DNA from: an uncultured Lachnospiraceae bacterium
GTDB lineage: Bacteria; Bacillota; Clostridia; Lachnospirales; Lachnospiraceae
Reading direction: 5' to 3'
Length of the DNA: 27,122 bases
NCBI GenBank assembly: GCA_934402515.1
Contig: CAKRTZ010000028.1
Coordinates: 1-27,122 of the forward strand
Each line of letters starts with the position of its first letter. The first letter of the stretch is position 1. This document shows, piece by piece, positions 15,299 through 23,151 of this stretch. The position numbers and the translations under genes were made by a program. A model generated the notes under the pieces. The model was not told the origin of the DNA. It did no database searches and saw only the letters and a program-made list of their open reading frames with translations.

Positions 15299-15592
15299 TC
15301 AGTCAAAGGTCTTGGGCACCAGGAACATGTTGTCCTTCTGCTCCGGTGCATTTGCCAGCGTCTTTTCGCTCTCATCACCGTTGGTCACCACATCCTCCCG
15401 GAACACATTCTGTACCGGAAAGACATGGGACATGGGCTCCACCCCTGTGGTGTCCAGCTCATTCAACTGGTCGATGTAGTCCAACATGCTGCCCATATCC
15501 TTTTTCGCCTGTTCCTTTTCTTCCTCAGAAAGTTCCAGTTTTGCCAGGATGCCTACATATTCAATGGTCTCATCTGAAATGATATTTGTCAT
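15299..15592 (-). CDS. gatC: Asp-tRNA(Asn)/Glu-tRNA(Gln) amidotransferase subunit C
   Basis: This 97-residue subunit wraps around the GatA-GatB interface and stabilises the complex. The sequence matches the family: an N-terminal helix with VGILAKLELSEEE, the central MLDYIDQLNELDTTGVEPMSHV and a C-terminal VPKTFD. The ATG at 15592 (MTNIIS) is preferred because TGGAGA lies 7-8 bases upstream; two in-frame ATGs further upstream have weaker sites. It follows aspS after an 85-base gap with a small hairpin (15631-15648). Confidence 0.95.
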   Translation of the reverse strand: MTNIISDETIEYVGILAKLELSEEEKEQAKKDMGSMLDYIDQLNELDTTGVEPMSHVFPVQNVFREDVVTNGDESEKTLANAPEQKDNMFLVPKTFD

Positions 15593-15630
15593 AATTTTCT
15601 CCATTCCATCCACTTTTCAAGGTTTTCAAG

Positions 15631-15648
15631 TTTGTGCGCAAGCACAAA
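15631..15648. repeat. Hairpin between aspS and gatC
   Basis: TTTGTGC and GCACAAA (7 bp) flank the tetraloop gcaa. It lies in the only sizeable gap of the operon. There is no T-tract in either direction, so it may be an RNA processing or stability element rather than a terminator. Confidence 0.5.
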
Positions 15649-15677
15649 TCTTGTAAGAGAAACATTTATTTTTCTCT

Positions 15678-17423
15678 TTAATCCCGCACTTTGATGTGTA
15701 CCTCACGCAGCTGCTGTTCGGTGACATCATTGGGTGCTCCGCACATCAGATCCTGGGCAGAACCGCTCATAGGGAAGGCGATAACCTCCCGGATGTTTTC
15801 CTCCTGGCGAAGCAGCATGATCATACGGTCCACACCGGGAGCCATTCCTGCATGAGGGGGTGCACCAAACTGGAATGCCTGGTACAGTGCGCCGAATTTG
15901 CTCTTTAAAGTCTCCTCGTCATAGCCGGCCAGTTCAAAGGCTTTAACCATAATCTGCATATCGTGGTTTCTCACCGCACCGGAGGACAGTTCCACACCGT
16001 TGCACACGATGTCGTACTGGTATGCCAGAATGTCCAGCGGGTTCTCGTTCTCCAGAGCCTCCAGGCCTCCCTGGGGCATGGAGAAGGGGTTGTGGGTAAA
16101 GCCAAGCTGTTTGGTTTCCGGGTCTAACTCGTACATAGGGAAGTCGTTTACATAGCAGAAACGGAAGGCATTTTTCTCAATGAGATCCAGTTTCTGTCCC
16201 AGTTCGTTGCGAATCTGTCCCGCATAGTAGTTTGCCCGCTCCTCTTTATCCGCGATAAAGAAAATGGTGTCTCCTGTCTGTAAGCCTGCCAGCTTTGCCA
16301 ATTCCGGCTTTAATTCCTCCGGAATAAATTTATCAATGGGACCCTTGTAGCTTAAATCCTCTGCCACTTCCAGATAGCCTAAGCCGCCCATGCCAAGCCC
16401 GGTGGCGAAGGATAAGAGTTTCTCATGGAATCCCTTGCTCATCTCTGCATGTACCTTGATACCACGGACGGTGCGTCCCAGGAAAGGACGGAAGGTACAT
16501 TTCTGGAAAAAGTCCGTCAAATCCATAATACGCAGGGGGTTGCGTAAATCCGGCTTGTCACAGCCAAATTCTAACATCGCCTGCTTGTAGCTGATAACCG
16601 GATAAGGTGCCGGAGTGATGGCTGCCCCTTCCGGTGCAAATTTCTCAAAGGTGGCAGTAAGCACTTCTTCGCCCACCCGGAATACATCCTCCTGGGTGGC
16701 AAAACTCATCTCAAAGTCTAACTGATAGAACTCACCGGGAGAACGGTCTGCTCTCGCATCCTCATCACGGAAACAGGGAGCAATCTGGAAATATTTATCA
16801 AAGCCCGACACCATGAGCAGCTGTTTGTACTGCTGGGGTGCCTGGGGCAGTGCGTAGAATTTTCCTTTGTATTTACGGGAGGGTACGATATAATCTCTGG
16901 CGCCCTCCGGGGAGGATGCACACAGAATCGGAGTCTGGATTTCCAGAAAGCCCATCTCTGTCATCTTCTGGCGCAGGAATGCAATCACCTGGGAACGGAA
17001 GATAATGTTATCTTTGACTTTGGCATTGCGCAAATCCAGGTAACGGTATTTCAGGCGGACATCCTCACGGGTTTCCTTGGAGGTCATAATCTCAAAAGGA
17101 AGCTGCTGATAAACCTTGCCTAACACGTCAATGGTGCGTGCCTCCAGTTCAATGGTTCCGGTGGGAATTTTAGGATTGTAGGTGTCCTCGTCCCTTTTCT
17201 CAATCAGTCCTTCCACGCTGATGCACATCTCTTTGGTGATGCCTTTCAGCAAGCCGTCCTGACGGAGAACCACCTGGAGTACGCCGTACATATCCCGCAG
17301 ATCAATGAAGGATACGCCGCCGTGGTCGCGGATGTTCTCCACCCAGCCAGCTACCCGCAGGGTCTGACCGATGTGCTGTTCGCCGATTTCTTTGACAGTG
17401 ATGTCTCTGTAACAGTTTTTCAT
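15678..17423 (-). CDS. aspS: Aspartate--tRNA ligase, probably non-discriminating
   Basis: This 581-residue class IIb synthetase has an OB-fold anticodon domain, a catalytic core with FRDEDARADR (motif 2), a bacterial GAD insertion and motif 3 (GMAPGVDRMIMLL). The ATG at 17423 (MKNCYRDI) is chosen because AAGGAG lies upstream. The longer frame start at 17474 falls in the T-tract side of the T-box terminator. The anticodon domain reads IRDHGG (H34), like the His of non-discriminating AspRS, where E. coli discriminating AspRS has Leu. A non-discriminating enzyme would also make Asp-tRNA(Asn), the substrate of the GatCAB encoded next to it. Motif 2 continues RSPGEFYQLD, one residue longer than E. 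coli RQPEFTQID. No asnS is visible in the window. Confidence 0.93.
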   Translation of the reverse strand: MKNCYRDITVKEIGEQHIGQTLRVAGWVENIRDHGGVSFIDLRDMYGVLQVVLRQDGLLKGITKEMCISVEGLIEKRDEDTYNPKIPTGTIELEARTIDVLGKVYQQLPFEIMTSKETREDVRLKYRYLDLRNAKVKDNIIFRSQVIAFLRQKMTEMGFLEIQTPILCASSPEGARDYIVPSRKYKGKFYALPQAPQQYKQLLMVSGFDKYFQIAPCFRDEDARADRSPGEFYQLDFEMSFATQEDVFRVGEEVLTATFEKFAPEGAAITPAPYPVISYKQAMLEFGCDKPDLRNPLRIMDLTDFFQKCTFRPFLGRTVRGIKVHAEMSKGFHEKLLSFATGLGMGGLGYLEVAEDLSYKGPIDKFIPEELKPELAKLAGLQTGDTIFFIADKEERANYYAGQIRNELGQKLDLIEKNAFRFCYVNDFPMYELDPETKQLGFTHNPFSMPQGGLEALENENPLDILAYQYDIVCNGVELSSGAVRNHDMQIMVKAFELAGYDEETLKSKFGALYQAFQFGAPPHAGMAPGVDRMIMLLRQEENIREVIAFPMSGSAQDLMCGAPNDVTEQQLREVHIKVRD

Positions 17424-17476
17424 AGTTTTGGTCTCCTTTTTGTTCGATTCCGAGACCCGCACATTTTTGTGCATAC

Positions 17477-17510
17477 AAAAAGTCCCGGAATACTATTTGT
17501 ATTCCGGGAC
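17477..17510 (-). terminator. T-box regulated terminator of aspS-gatCAB
   Basis: A perfect 12-bp stem (17482-17493 with 17499-17510) with a 5-base loop is followed by TTTTT on the minus strand. It immediately follows the T-box antiterminator sequence, the standard arrangement of a transcriptional T-box. Confidence 0.9.
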
Positions 17511-17761
17511 GGATAAACGATTCTATCCGCGGTACCACCCGCATTGATATATGCCGCATTCCAGGAAAACCTGACGCAGAACACACATATCCACTCTTTC
17601 CCGTAACGTGGGTTGACACGTATTACCCTACGACAGTTTCCACTGCTTTCAGATAATCTGCTCCGGAGTGTTCCCTTTACCGATTCCTTCGTTAGGCGCT
17701 CTCAGTCGGTGACGCCAATTTCCTGTCGAACTTCCTGGCAAGAGTCTCCTTCAATGCATTT
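17477..17761 (-). promoter_or_regulatory. T-box riboswitch leader of the aspS-gatCAB operon
   Basis: The minus strand carries the conserved T-box GGGTGGTACCGCGG (17527-17540), which pairs with the NCCA end of uncharged tRNA in the antiterminator. A strong terminator follows it. The leader is about 285 bases from the predicted start point, the usual size. In the probable Stem I, GGAG pairs with CTCC at the base and TTGCC with GGTAA above it. This leaves GGGAACA in the specifier loop with GAAC at 17670-17673. GAAC contains both GAA (Glu) and AAC (Asn). Uncharged tRNA should favour readthrough into aspS-gatCAB. The T-box call is certain; the Stem I fold and specifier are drawn by hand. This leader fills most of the 441-base gap between genes, and the rest (17774-17864) is A/T-rich without a recognisable signal. 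Confidence 0.93.
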
Positions 17762-17767
17762 ATCGCC

Positions 17768-17773
17768 ATTATA
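17768..17773 (-). promoter_or_regulatory. -10 element of the aspS operon promoter
   Basis: A perfect TATAAT on the minus strand lies upstream of the T-box leader. The nearest -35-like TTGCAT is 20 bases away, longer than ideal, so the -35 is unclear. Confidence 0.5.
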
Positions 17774-17864
17774 TTAGCACAGCTTTTTTTTCCATGCAAT
17801 CTTTTTTTTAATTTTTTATCTCTTCTTTTGCGGGACAAAACTTTAATGAAGGCTGGGAAAGGTT

Positions 17865-19559
17865 TTACTGTTTACAGTAGGATCCTCCTGCTTCCACCAG
17901 AGCTTCATAGTCCTTGACCGGCATGGGTTTTGCATACAGATACCCCTGTACATACTCACAGCCTACCTTTTTCAAGAATTCTGCCTGGCTTATCTGCTCA
18001 ACCCCTTCCGCAATACAGGGGATATCCAGATCCTTCGCCATATGTACTACTGCTTTCAAAATAACATGACTGCGTACAGGATCTGCTGCATTGGTCAAAA
18101 ACTTCATGTCCAGTTTCAGCACATCTACATTAATATCTTTCAAAACATTCAGGGAAGAATAACCGCTTCCAAAGTCGTCCATAAGGATCGTAAAACCTTT
18201 TTTCTGCAGTTTACTCATATCTGCCCAGATCTGAGTGGGGTTGCTGGCATAAGCGGTCTCTGTCAGTTCCAGCTGGAACAGTTCCGTGGGAATGTGATAG
18301 CGTTCCACCAGTTCACAGATATCCTCTGCCAAATTCGGATTATACAGACTGACTCTGGAAATATTGACGGAAATCGGATACACCTTGCGTCCCTCATCCA
18401 GCCAGCGGCGCAGCATCTGGCAGGAATGTTCCCACACATAGTAATCCAGTTCCATAATAAAACCATTGTGTTCGAAAATCGGAATAAACATTCCGGGAGG
18501 CAGAAGCCCTTTCTCCGGATCTTCCCATCGTACCAACACCTCGGCACCCTGAATCTGGTTGTCTGCCAGACTGTATTTAGGCTGCAGATAAAGAACAAAT
18601 TGTTCCTCTCTCAGTGCTCTTTTCATTTTATTGACGATCATCTGGGACTGCAGAATCTCATCCTGAATGGTCTGGTCATAATATGCATAGTTCTGCACAT
18701 AATTTTCTTTACAGGTATCCGCCGCCATCTTGGCATAATCCATCATCTCACGAATCGAGGATTTACTATCCTGAATGACATAAATACCAAATACCGGCAC
18801 CAGATCATAACTCTTCTGAAAATTGCGAAGATCCTCGCGAATCTGCTCCAGCACCTCCTGTGACCGCTCCTTACCCTTATAAGGCAGGCAGATATAAAAG
18901 ACGTCCGCTTCCTTGCGGCAATAGGTTTTCAATTCGATATGCTGTGTATATTTCTGTAATAAGGATGCAACATACTTTAACAGATGATCTCCCTCCATAA
19001 TACCGAAGAAAGAATTATATACCTGGAACTTATGGATATCCATACGCACCATGGCAAAGGTGATATCCGGATGTTCCTCCAGCATTTTACGGGTTTCCCT
19101 GCGGAATGTCTCTCCTTTGTAAATTCCCGTCAGCTTATCAAACTGTTCTTTATAACGTAATTCCTGAAGGACATGCAGCGTATTGCGCTCGATTGCACTC
19201 TTCACCCTGAGTTTCAATACCGTGGCATTGTAGGGCTTTTTCACAAAATCCCAGGCTCCCAGTTCAAGACATTTCGTCTCACTCTCCGGATTGTCGTCTC
19301 CCGTTGTAACCACCACCGGAATATTATCTGCCTGACCGGTTTCTGAAAAGACGCGCAAAAAGTCAAAGCCGTCAAATTCCGGCATCAGTAAATCCAAAAG
19401 TACCACATCAATATGGTGATCCGGTTTTTGCAGCATCTTTAAGGCAGTGGCTCCGTTATCGGCTTCCAATACCTCATAGTCCTCGGAAAGAATCTTGCTC
19501 AAAATCTTCCGATTTGTTTTTTCATCATCAACAATCAGAACTCTTCTTTTGCTACTCAC
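17865..19559 (-). CDS. Response regulator with degenerate GGDEF and EAL phosphodiesterase domain
   Basis: This 564-residue protein has three parts. The N-terminal receiver domain has acidic residues DDE (11-13), phospho-acceptor D56 (LLDLLMP), a TTGDD switch region and KKPY. A GGDEF-fold domain (about 130-290) lacks the GGDEF motif, reading EADVF at that place, so it should be inactive or a nucleotide sensor. The C-terminal EAL domain has EVLVRW in place of EALVRW, with ELTET, DDFGSGYSSL and KLDMKF, so c-di-GMP hydrolysis is plausible. The partner histidine kinase is not in the window. The start is a GTG at 19559 behind GGGGGAGGGG. It follows a lipoprotein gene by 42 bases, at the end of the envelope-modification run. 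Confidence 0.9.
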   Translation of the reverse strand: MSSKRRVLIVDDEKTNRKILSKILSEDYEVLEADNGATALKMLQKPDHHIDVVLLDLLMPEFDGFDFLRVFSETGQADNIPVVVTTGDDNPESETKCLELGAWDFVKKPYNATVLKLRVKSAIERNTLHVLQELRYKEQFDKLTGIYKGETFRRETRKMLEEHPDITFAMVRMDIHKFQVYNSFFGIMEGDHLLKYVASLLQKYTQHIELKTYCRKEADVFYICLPYKGKERSQEVLEQIREDLRNFQKSYDLVPVFGIYVIQDSKSSIREMMDYAKMAADTCKENYVQNYAYYDQTIQDEILQSQMIVNKMKRALREEQFVLYLQPKYSLADNQIQGAEVLVRWEDPEKGLLPPGMFIPIFEHNGFIMELDYYVWEHSCQMLRRWLDEGRKVYPISVNISRVSLYNPNLAEDICELVERYHIPTELFQLELTETAYASNPTQIWADMSKLQKKGFTILMDDFGSGYSSLNVLKDINVDVLKLDMKFLTNAADPVRSHVILKAVVHMAKDLDIPCIAEGVEQISQAEFLKKVGCEYVQGYLYAKPMPVKDYEALVEAGGSYCKQ

Positions 19560-19601
19560 ATTTTACCCCTCCCCCGAAAAACGGGAGTTTTTTCTATTGT
19601 G

Positions 19602-20180
19602 CTATTCCATTACCATAGAATCGTATTCAATAGATGCCACAACTCCACTGCTTATCACAAATACCAGATTCGTCTTCTCTTTCTGATAAACAAGTTTTCC
19701 TGTGCTTTCCTCCGCAGGTTCACCATAGGTCTCACGTACCTTATCCTCGCTGTCTCCGATGGAAACTCCCTCCACGGTAGATACGGTATCATCCTTTAAA
19801 ACGATGGATTTGATGCAGTCTGCTGTATCCTGGGGATAGGTTTCAATTTCAAAACTTGTGTAGGTGTAGATTTTATCCAGTCCTTCAAAGGCACAGCTTG
19901 CTGCCTCAAAATAGCTTTTCGGTTCCCCCAGCTGATCTGCTATGGCGCTCATATCCATATCCGGTGTGAGAGTCACATCACCTGCCTGAAAAGTCCAGCC
20001 GGCATCGGTATCATTCGTCAGAAGAATCTCCGTGGTTCCCTCCGCTCCGCCAATGATCTCTGTCTGTGTCCCGGAAGAAGCATTTCCTTCGATGACCTTT
20101 GCATCATTTCCGCAAGCTGTCATTCCCGCCATCGTTACAACACACAACACCATTCCCAAAGTTTTTTTCAAATATTGCAT
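19602..20180 (-). CDS. Lipoprotein of unknown function
   Basis: This 192-residue protein starts with a type II signal peptide: MQYLKKTLG, a hydrophobic stretch VLCVVTMAG, then MTAC with the lipid-modified Cys at about residue 23. A Gly/Ser/Thr-rich linker leads to a domain of about 130 residues. The domain contains two similar halves, each with a GEP core (LGEPKSYFE and YGEPAEEST) and ending in strands. This loosely resembles BamE/SmpA-like folds but is not a firm family assignment. The ATG at 20180 is chosen over 20198 because AGGAAG precedes it and the signal peptide is then of normal size. It may be transcribed with the REC-EAL gene from its own promoter (20205-20233). Confidence 0.8.
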   Translation of the reverse strand: MQYLKKTLGMVLCVVTMAGMTACGNDAKVIEGNASSGTQTEIIGGAEGTTEILLTNDTDAGWTFQAGDVTLTPDMDMSAIADQLGEPKSYFEAASCAFEGLDKIYTYTSFEIETYPQDTADCIKSIVLKDDTVSTVEGVSIGDSEDKVRETYGEPAEESTGKLVYQKEKTNLVFVISSGVVASIEYDSMVME

Positions 20181-20204
20181 TTTTGTAATCTTCCTCATAA
20201 TTCT

Positions 20205-20233
20205 ATATTATGCCCTTTTTTCCTATTTTTCAA
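20205..20233 (-). promoter_or_regulatory. Candidate promoter of the lipoprotein and REC-EAL genes
   Basis: On the minus strand TTGAAA (20228-20233) and TAATAT (20205-20210) are 17 bases apart. The -10 is weak. It overlaps the end of the SGNH gene and would allow the two downstream genes to be expressed apart from the Dlt-like cassette. Confidence 0.35.
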
Positions 20234-21284
20234 TCTTTATTTCCTGCTGCGTGAGCTGTGAACGCCGGTCTGCCTCATAAAACTCCAGCTTTTTCTCCCA
20301 GCTTTCCACAAGTTTCTCCTCATCCCGTCGATCCGGCACCTGGCATTCCTGGGCAAGATACTGCCCCAGCACCCTGGTCACCTTCTCCGCACCGGAAAGA
20401 TTCAGATGGAGTCCGGCATCGTAGGTGTCGGTGGTATAGTCGATGCCGATTTTTTCTGCATTTTCCAGAAAATTGAGATAGGGCAACTCATTTTCTGCCG
20501 CGTAGTCCTCAATCTGTTCCTCCCATTCGGGATACCAGTAGGGGTAGAGGGATGGAGCCTTGATGAGGATGAGCTGAATGTCATTTTCTTTGCAAAGCTG
20601 CGTCATTTTCTCCAGATAATTCCAGGCATTCTCCCCGAAAGAGTAATCTGCCAGTACCTTTCCCTCCGGCACATTTTCCGCCGGTTTTACATCCACCCGC
20701 ATGTAGTATCCGTTGTGGGAAATCCGGGGGGTATGGAAGGCATAGCGCAAATCATCCATGGTCAGTTCGTTCCATCTGGCATGATAGCGGAGTATGGGAA
20801 AGACATATTCAACGAAATGCTCCTCCGGCATCATGGATGCCTGGATGTCCTTCACCTTGGAAATTGACCACCGCATCCCCTCCAGAGTCATGCGGTTATA
20901 TGCCTCTTTCTGGGGCTCGTTGTATTTCATGGACAGCACGTTGAAAATCACCACCTGGGGCTTTTCATACCGCAGGGTGTCCTCCAGCAGATAATAGGAC
21001 TGCCAGATCAGCTGCTGGGCACTGCCCCGGATGTAGCTGTTGATACCGTATTCCTGCCACAGTACCGCCGGGGTGAAGTTCTCATAAACCTCGCAATCTC
21101 CGATGAACACCACATCGTGGTTCTTTTCATCCTGGTAATACTCGCCGATTAAGGCTCCTTCCACCACACCAACCACGTATTTGGGCATCAGCACCCGTTG
21201 GAGGGCAAACAGCGTCACCGCCACAAGTAGTACCACCGCAAGTCCACGGACTAACTTTCTTTTTCTCATCATTCTGTTTCCCAT
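20223..21284 (-). CDS. DltD-like SGNH-fold protein of a Dlt-like acylation cassette
   Basis: This 353-residue protein has a basic N-terminus and one transmembrane segment (about 12-33), which puts the domain outside the cell. Block I reads VVFIGDCEVYENF, so Cys64 stands where DltD (GSSE) and GDSL hydrolases have the nucleophilic Ser. The C-terminal block is YDAGLHLNLSG (D289, H293), with the Asp and His one residue further apart than the usual DxxH. YGINSYIRGSAQQLIWQSYY and PQVVIFNVLSMKYNE are further conserved-looking stretches. By position and fold it is the counterpart of DltD, which receives or transfers the acyl group on the outer face. Its start lies 2 bases after the MBOAT stop with no strong ribosome binding site, implying translational coupling. 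Confidence 0.85.
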   Translation of the reverse strand: MGNRMMRKRKLVRGLAVVLLVAVTLFALQRVLMPKYVVGVVEGALIGEYYQDEKNHDVVFIGDCEVYENFTPAVLWQEYGINSYIRGSAQQLIWQSYYLLEDTLRYEKPQVVIFNVLSMKYNEPQKEAYNRMTLEGMRWSISKVKDIQASMMPEEHFVEYVFPILRYHARWNELTMDDLRYAFHTPRISHNGYYMRVDVKPAENVPEGKVLADYSFGENAWNYLEKMTQLCKENDIQLILIKAPSLYPYWYPEWEEQIEDYAAENELPYLNFLENAEKIGIDYTTDTYDAGLHLNLSGAEKVTRVLGQYLAQECQVPDRRDEEKLVESWEKKLEFYEADRRSQLTQQEIKIEK

Positions 21285-21286
21285 CG

Positions 21287-22882
21287 TTAAAACTGATTAT
21301 AAATAAACTGGCTGGAATCATATCCTGCGCCGTATGCGCCAAGCAGTAAGGTTGCCAGAAACAGGGCGTACCACAGAATAAAACGAAGCCAGAAGGGTTT
21401 CGCACCAATCTTTTCCCGCACACTGCCGCTGCGCTGGATAAGGCTCACGGTCAAAAGCAGGACAAAACCTGCTGCCAGCACCAGAAAATCGGCACCGGTA
21501 AGTCCAAGCTGCAACAGGGAGCCGTTCCACAAAACTGCCCAGTTTCTGGCAGTCACCATGGTTCCGAACATGCGGAAGGTGAGGGGCACATCCCGGTAAC
21601 AGTCAAACATCCGCAGACAGCTCATGAGCAGAATGGTGCGGATGACCTGAAAGCCCTGGTATACCCGTTTTTCTCCAAGACCCGGAAAACGTTGGTGAAA
21701 TCTTGTATACAAGGGTTCCAGTTCCTGGGAAATCATAATCACCACCCAGTTGCCCAGTCCCCAGACGATAAAGTTCCAGCTTGCGCCGTGCCAGATACCG
21801 GTGGCGAACCATACGGCAAAGGAAGACAGATACACCGGCATCCGTTTGCCAATGATTTCCCCGAAATGGGCTCTGGAAAATTTGGAGAATTTCAGCATGG
21901 GTTTACACACGGAAATCGGATAGAAAATATAGTCCGTGAACCAGGTTCCCATGGTGATATGCCAGCGCCGCCAATATTCCTTGATGGACTTGGAAAAATA
22001 GGGACGATGGAAGTTTTCCGTCACCTTGATTCCCATGACCTGGGCAATACCGATGGTGATATCGATGCCGCCGGTAAAGTCTGCATACAGTTCCAGGGCA
22101 TAAAAGAGCATCCCCGCAAAGACATAGGCACCCTGGTACTGGTCACTGTTGCGGATAATGGTATTCACCGCTGTCAGCATTCTGTCAGCGATGACCATTT
22201 TCTTAAAATACCCCCACAGGATCCGCTGTAAACCAAAGCTGACCGTCTGCCAGTCAAAGGCATGTTCCTCATAGAGGGAAGCAGACAAATCGTTCCAACG
22301 GCTGATGGGTCCCTGAATTAACTGGGGAAAAAAGGACACAAACAGGGCAAAACGTAAGAAATTCCGCTCTGCCTGGGCAGTTCCCCGGTACACATCAATG
22401 ATGTAGCCCAGAGACTGGAAGGTATAAAAAGAAATGCCCAGGGGCAGTACAATGTTTAACATGGAGAGCTGGTTGTCACTTCCAAAGAAGTGGAGCAGAC
22501 CATTGATATTGGCAATGGTAAAATTGGTGTATTTTAAGATTGCCAGAATTCCCAGATTAAACAACAGACAGGTCAGAAGTAACCGCCACTGTCCCTGTTT
22601 TGTCCTCTGTTTGTAGGCCTTCCGCTCCTCTTTGGACAGTTCCGCCTTATGTGCCGCCAGATACTCTTTCTGGGTGCGGAAGCGGTTGTCAATGAGGACA
22701 CCGATCCCCCAGGTGGAGATGGTGGTGAGCAGAATATAAAAGAGATAACGGGGGTCTGCCAGAAAATAAAAGACATAGCTGGCTGCCAGCAAAAGCTGCC
22801 ACTGGAATTTTCTGGGAATCAGATAGTATAACAGGAATACCAGCAACAGAAATCCCAGAAATTCATAGGAAACAAACAGCAT
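21287..22882 (-). CDS. MBOAT acyltransferase (AlgI/DltB type) with a DltX-like C-terminal motif
   Basis: This 531-residue polytopic membrane protein belongs to the membrane-bound O-acyltransferase family. The family histidines are visible: H308 in WRRWHITMGTW and H365 in GIWHGASWNF. LPLGISFYTFQSLGYIIDVYRG and FFPQLIQGPISRW are AlgI/DltB signatures. The length is closer to AlgI-type (about 470-530) than to DltB (about 400). The extra C-terminus adds a transmembrane helix (about 499-520) and ends in FIYNQF (526-531), almost the FIYNEF that ends the DltX microprotein. In Dlt systems that terminus accepts the acyl group through its Tyr and shuttles it. The carrier gene ends 4 bases upstream and the SGNH gene starts 2 bases downstream. 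Confidence 0.92.
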   Translation of the reverse strand: MLFVSYEFLGFLLLVFLLYYLIPRKFQWQLLLAASYVFYFLADPRYLFYILLTTISTWGIGVLIDNRFRTQKEYLAAHKAELSKEERKAYKQRTKQGQWRLLLTCLLFNLGILAILKYTNFTIANINGLLHFFGSDNQLSMLNIVLPLGISFYTFQSLGYIIDVYRGTAQAERNFLRFALFVSFFPQLIQGPISRWNDLSASLYEEHAFDWQTVSFGLQRILWGYFKKMVIADRMLTAVNTIIRNSDQYQGAYVFAGMLFYALELYADFTGGIDITIGIAQVMGIKVTENFHRPYFSKSIKEYWRRWHITMGTWFTDYIFYPISVCKPMLKFSKFSRAHFGEIIGKRMPVYLSSFAVWFATGIWHGASWNFIVWGLGNWVVIMISQELEPLYTRFHQRFPGLGEKRVYQGFQVIRTILLMSCLRMFDCYRDVPLTFRMFGTMVTARNWAVLWNGSLLQLGLTGADFLVLAAGFVLLLTVSLIQRSGSVREKIGAKPFWLRFILWYALFLATLLLGAYGAGYDSSQFIYNQF

Positions 22883-22886
22883 GGGA

Positions 22887-23117
22887 TTAGTCCTCGTCCT
22901 CTAACTTCTCAATAAGCTCATAGATGGCCTGGGCAGAATTGAAATTCTCCGGCGTAATGTGCTCTGCGGAAATGGTCACATCAAACTGGTCGCAGATTTC
23001 GGAAATAATGGTCACGATGTCAAAGGAATCCAGAATTTTGTCATCAATGAGGGTATCACAGTGCTCGTAGTCCACCTCCGGGTGTAAGTCTCTTAAAATC
23101 TCAAGTAATTCTTCCAT
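22887..23117 (-). CDS. DltC-like acyl carrier protein
   Basis: This 76-residue acidic helical protein has the phosphopantetheine attachment site in KILDSFDIVTII, with Ser31. It resembles both DltC (LLDSMGTVQLL) and general carrier proteins. Lying between an adenylating enzyme and an MBOAT, it should carry the activated acyl or aminoacyl group as a thioester on the cytoplasmic face. The start follows AGGAAGG. It lies 34 bases after the adenylation gene and 4 before the MBOAT gene. Confidence 0.92.
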   Translation of the reverse strand: MEELLEILRDLHPEVDYEHCDTLIDDKILDSFDIVTIISEICDQFDVTISAEHITPENFNSAQAIYELIEKLEDED

Positions 23118-23151
23118 AGTTTCAAATTCCTTCCTATCTTTCTGTAGTTCT

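Noticed and set aside
17424..17474. Longer N-terminus of AspRS starting at 17474
   Set aside because: It would begin beside the T-box terminator, before the AAGGAG site, and the family N-terminus fits MKNCYRDI at 17423.
17866..17881. Palindrome TACTGTTTACAGTA at the end of the REC-EAL gene
   Set aside because: It is made of the last codons, has no T-tract after it on the minus strand and is too short to call a terminator or operator.
19566..19590. Hairpin CTCCCCCG-CGGGAG followed by TTTTTT on the plus strand, like a terminator
   Set aside because: No plus-strand gene lies upstream that it could end. It was kept only as a possible ribosome-binding-site hairpin on the minus strand.
20223..23117. 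Reading the cassette as a plain dltACBD operon
   Set aside because: The MBOAT is long and AlgI-like with a fused tail, the D-Ala-selecting Cys is absent, and the SGNH nucleophile is Cys, so dlt gene symbols were not assigned.
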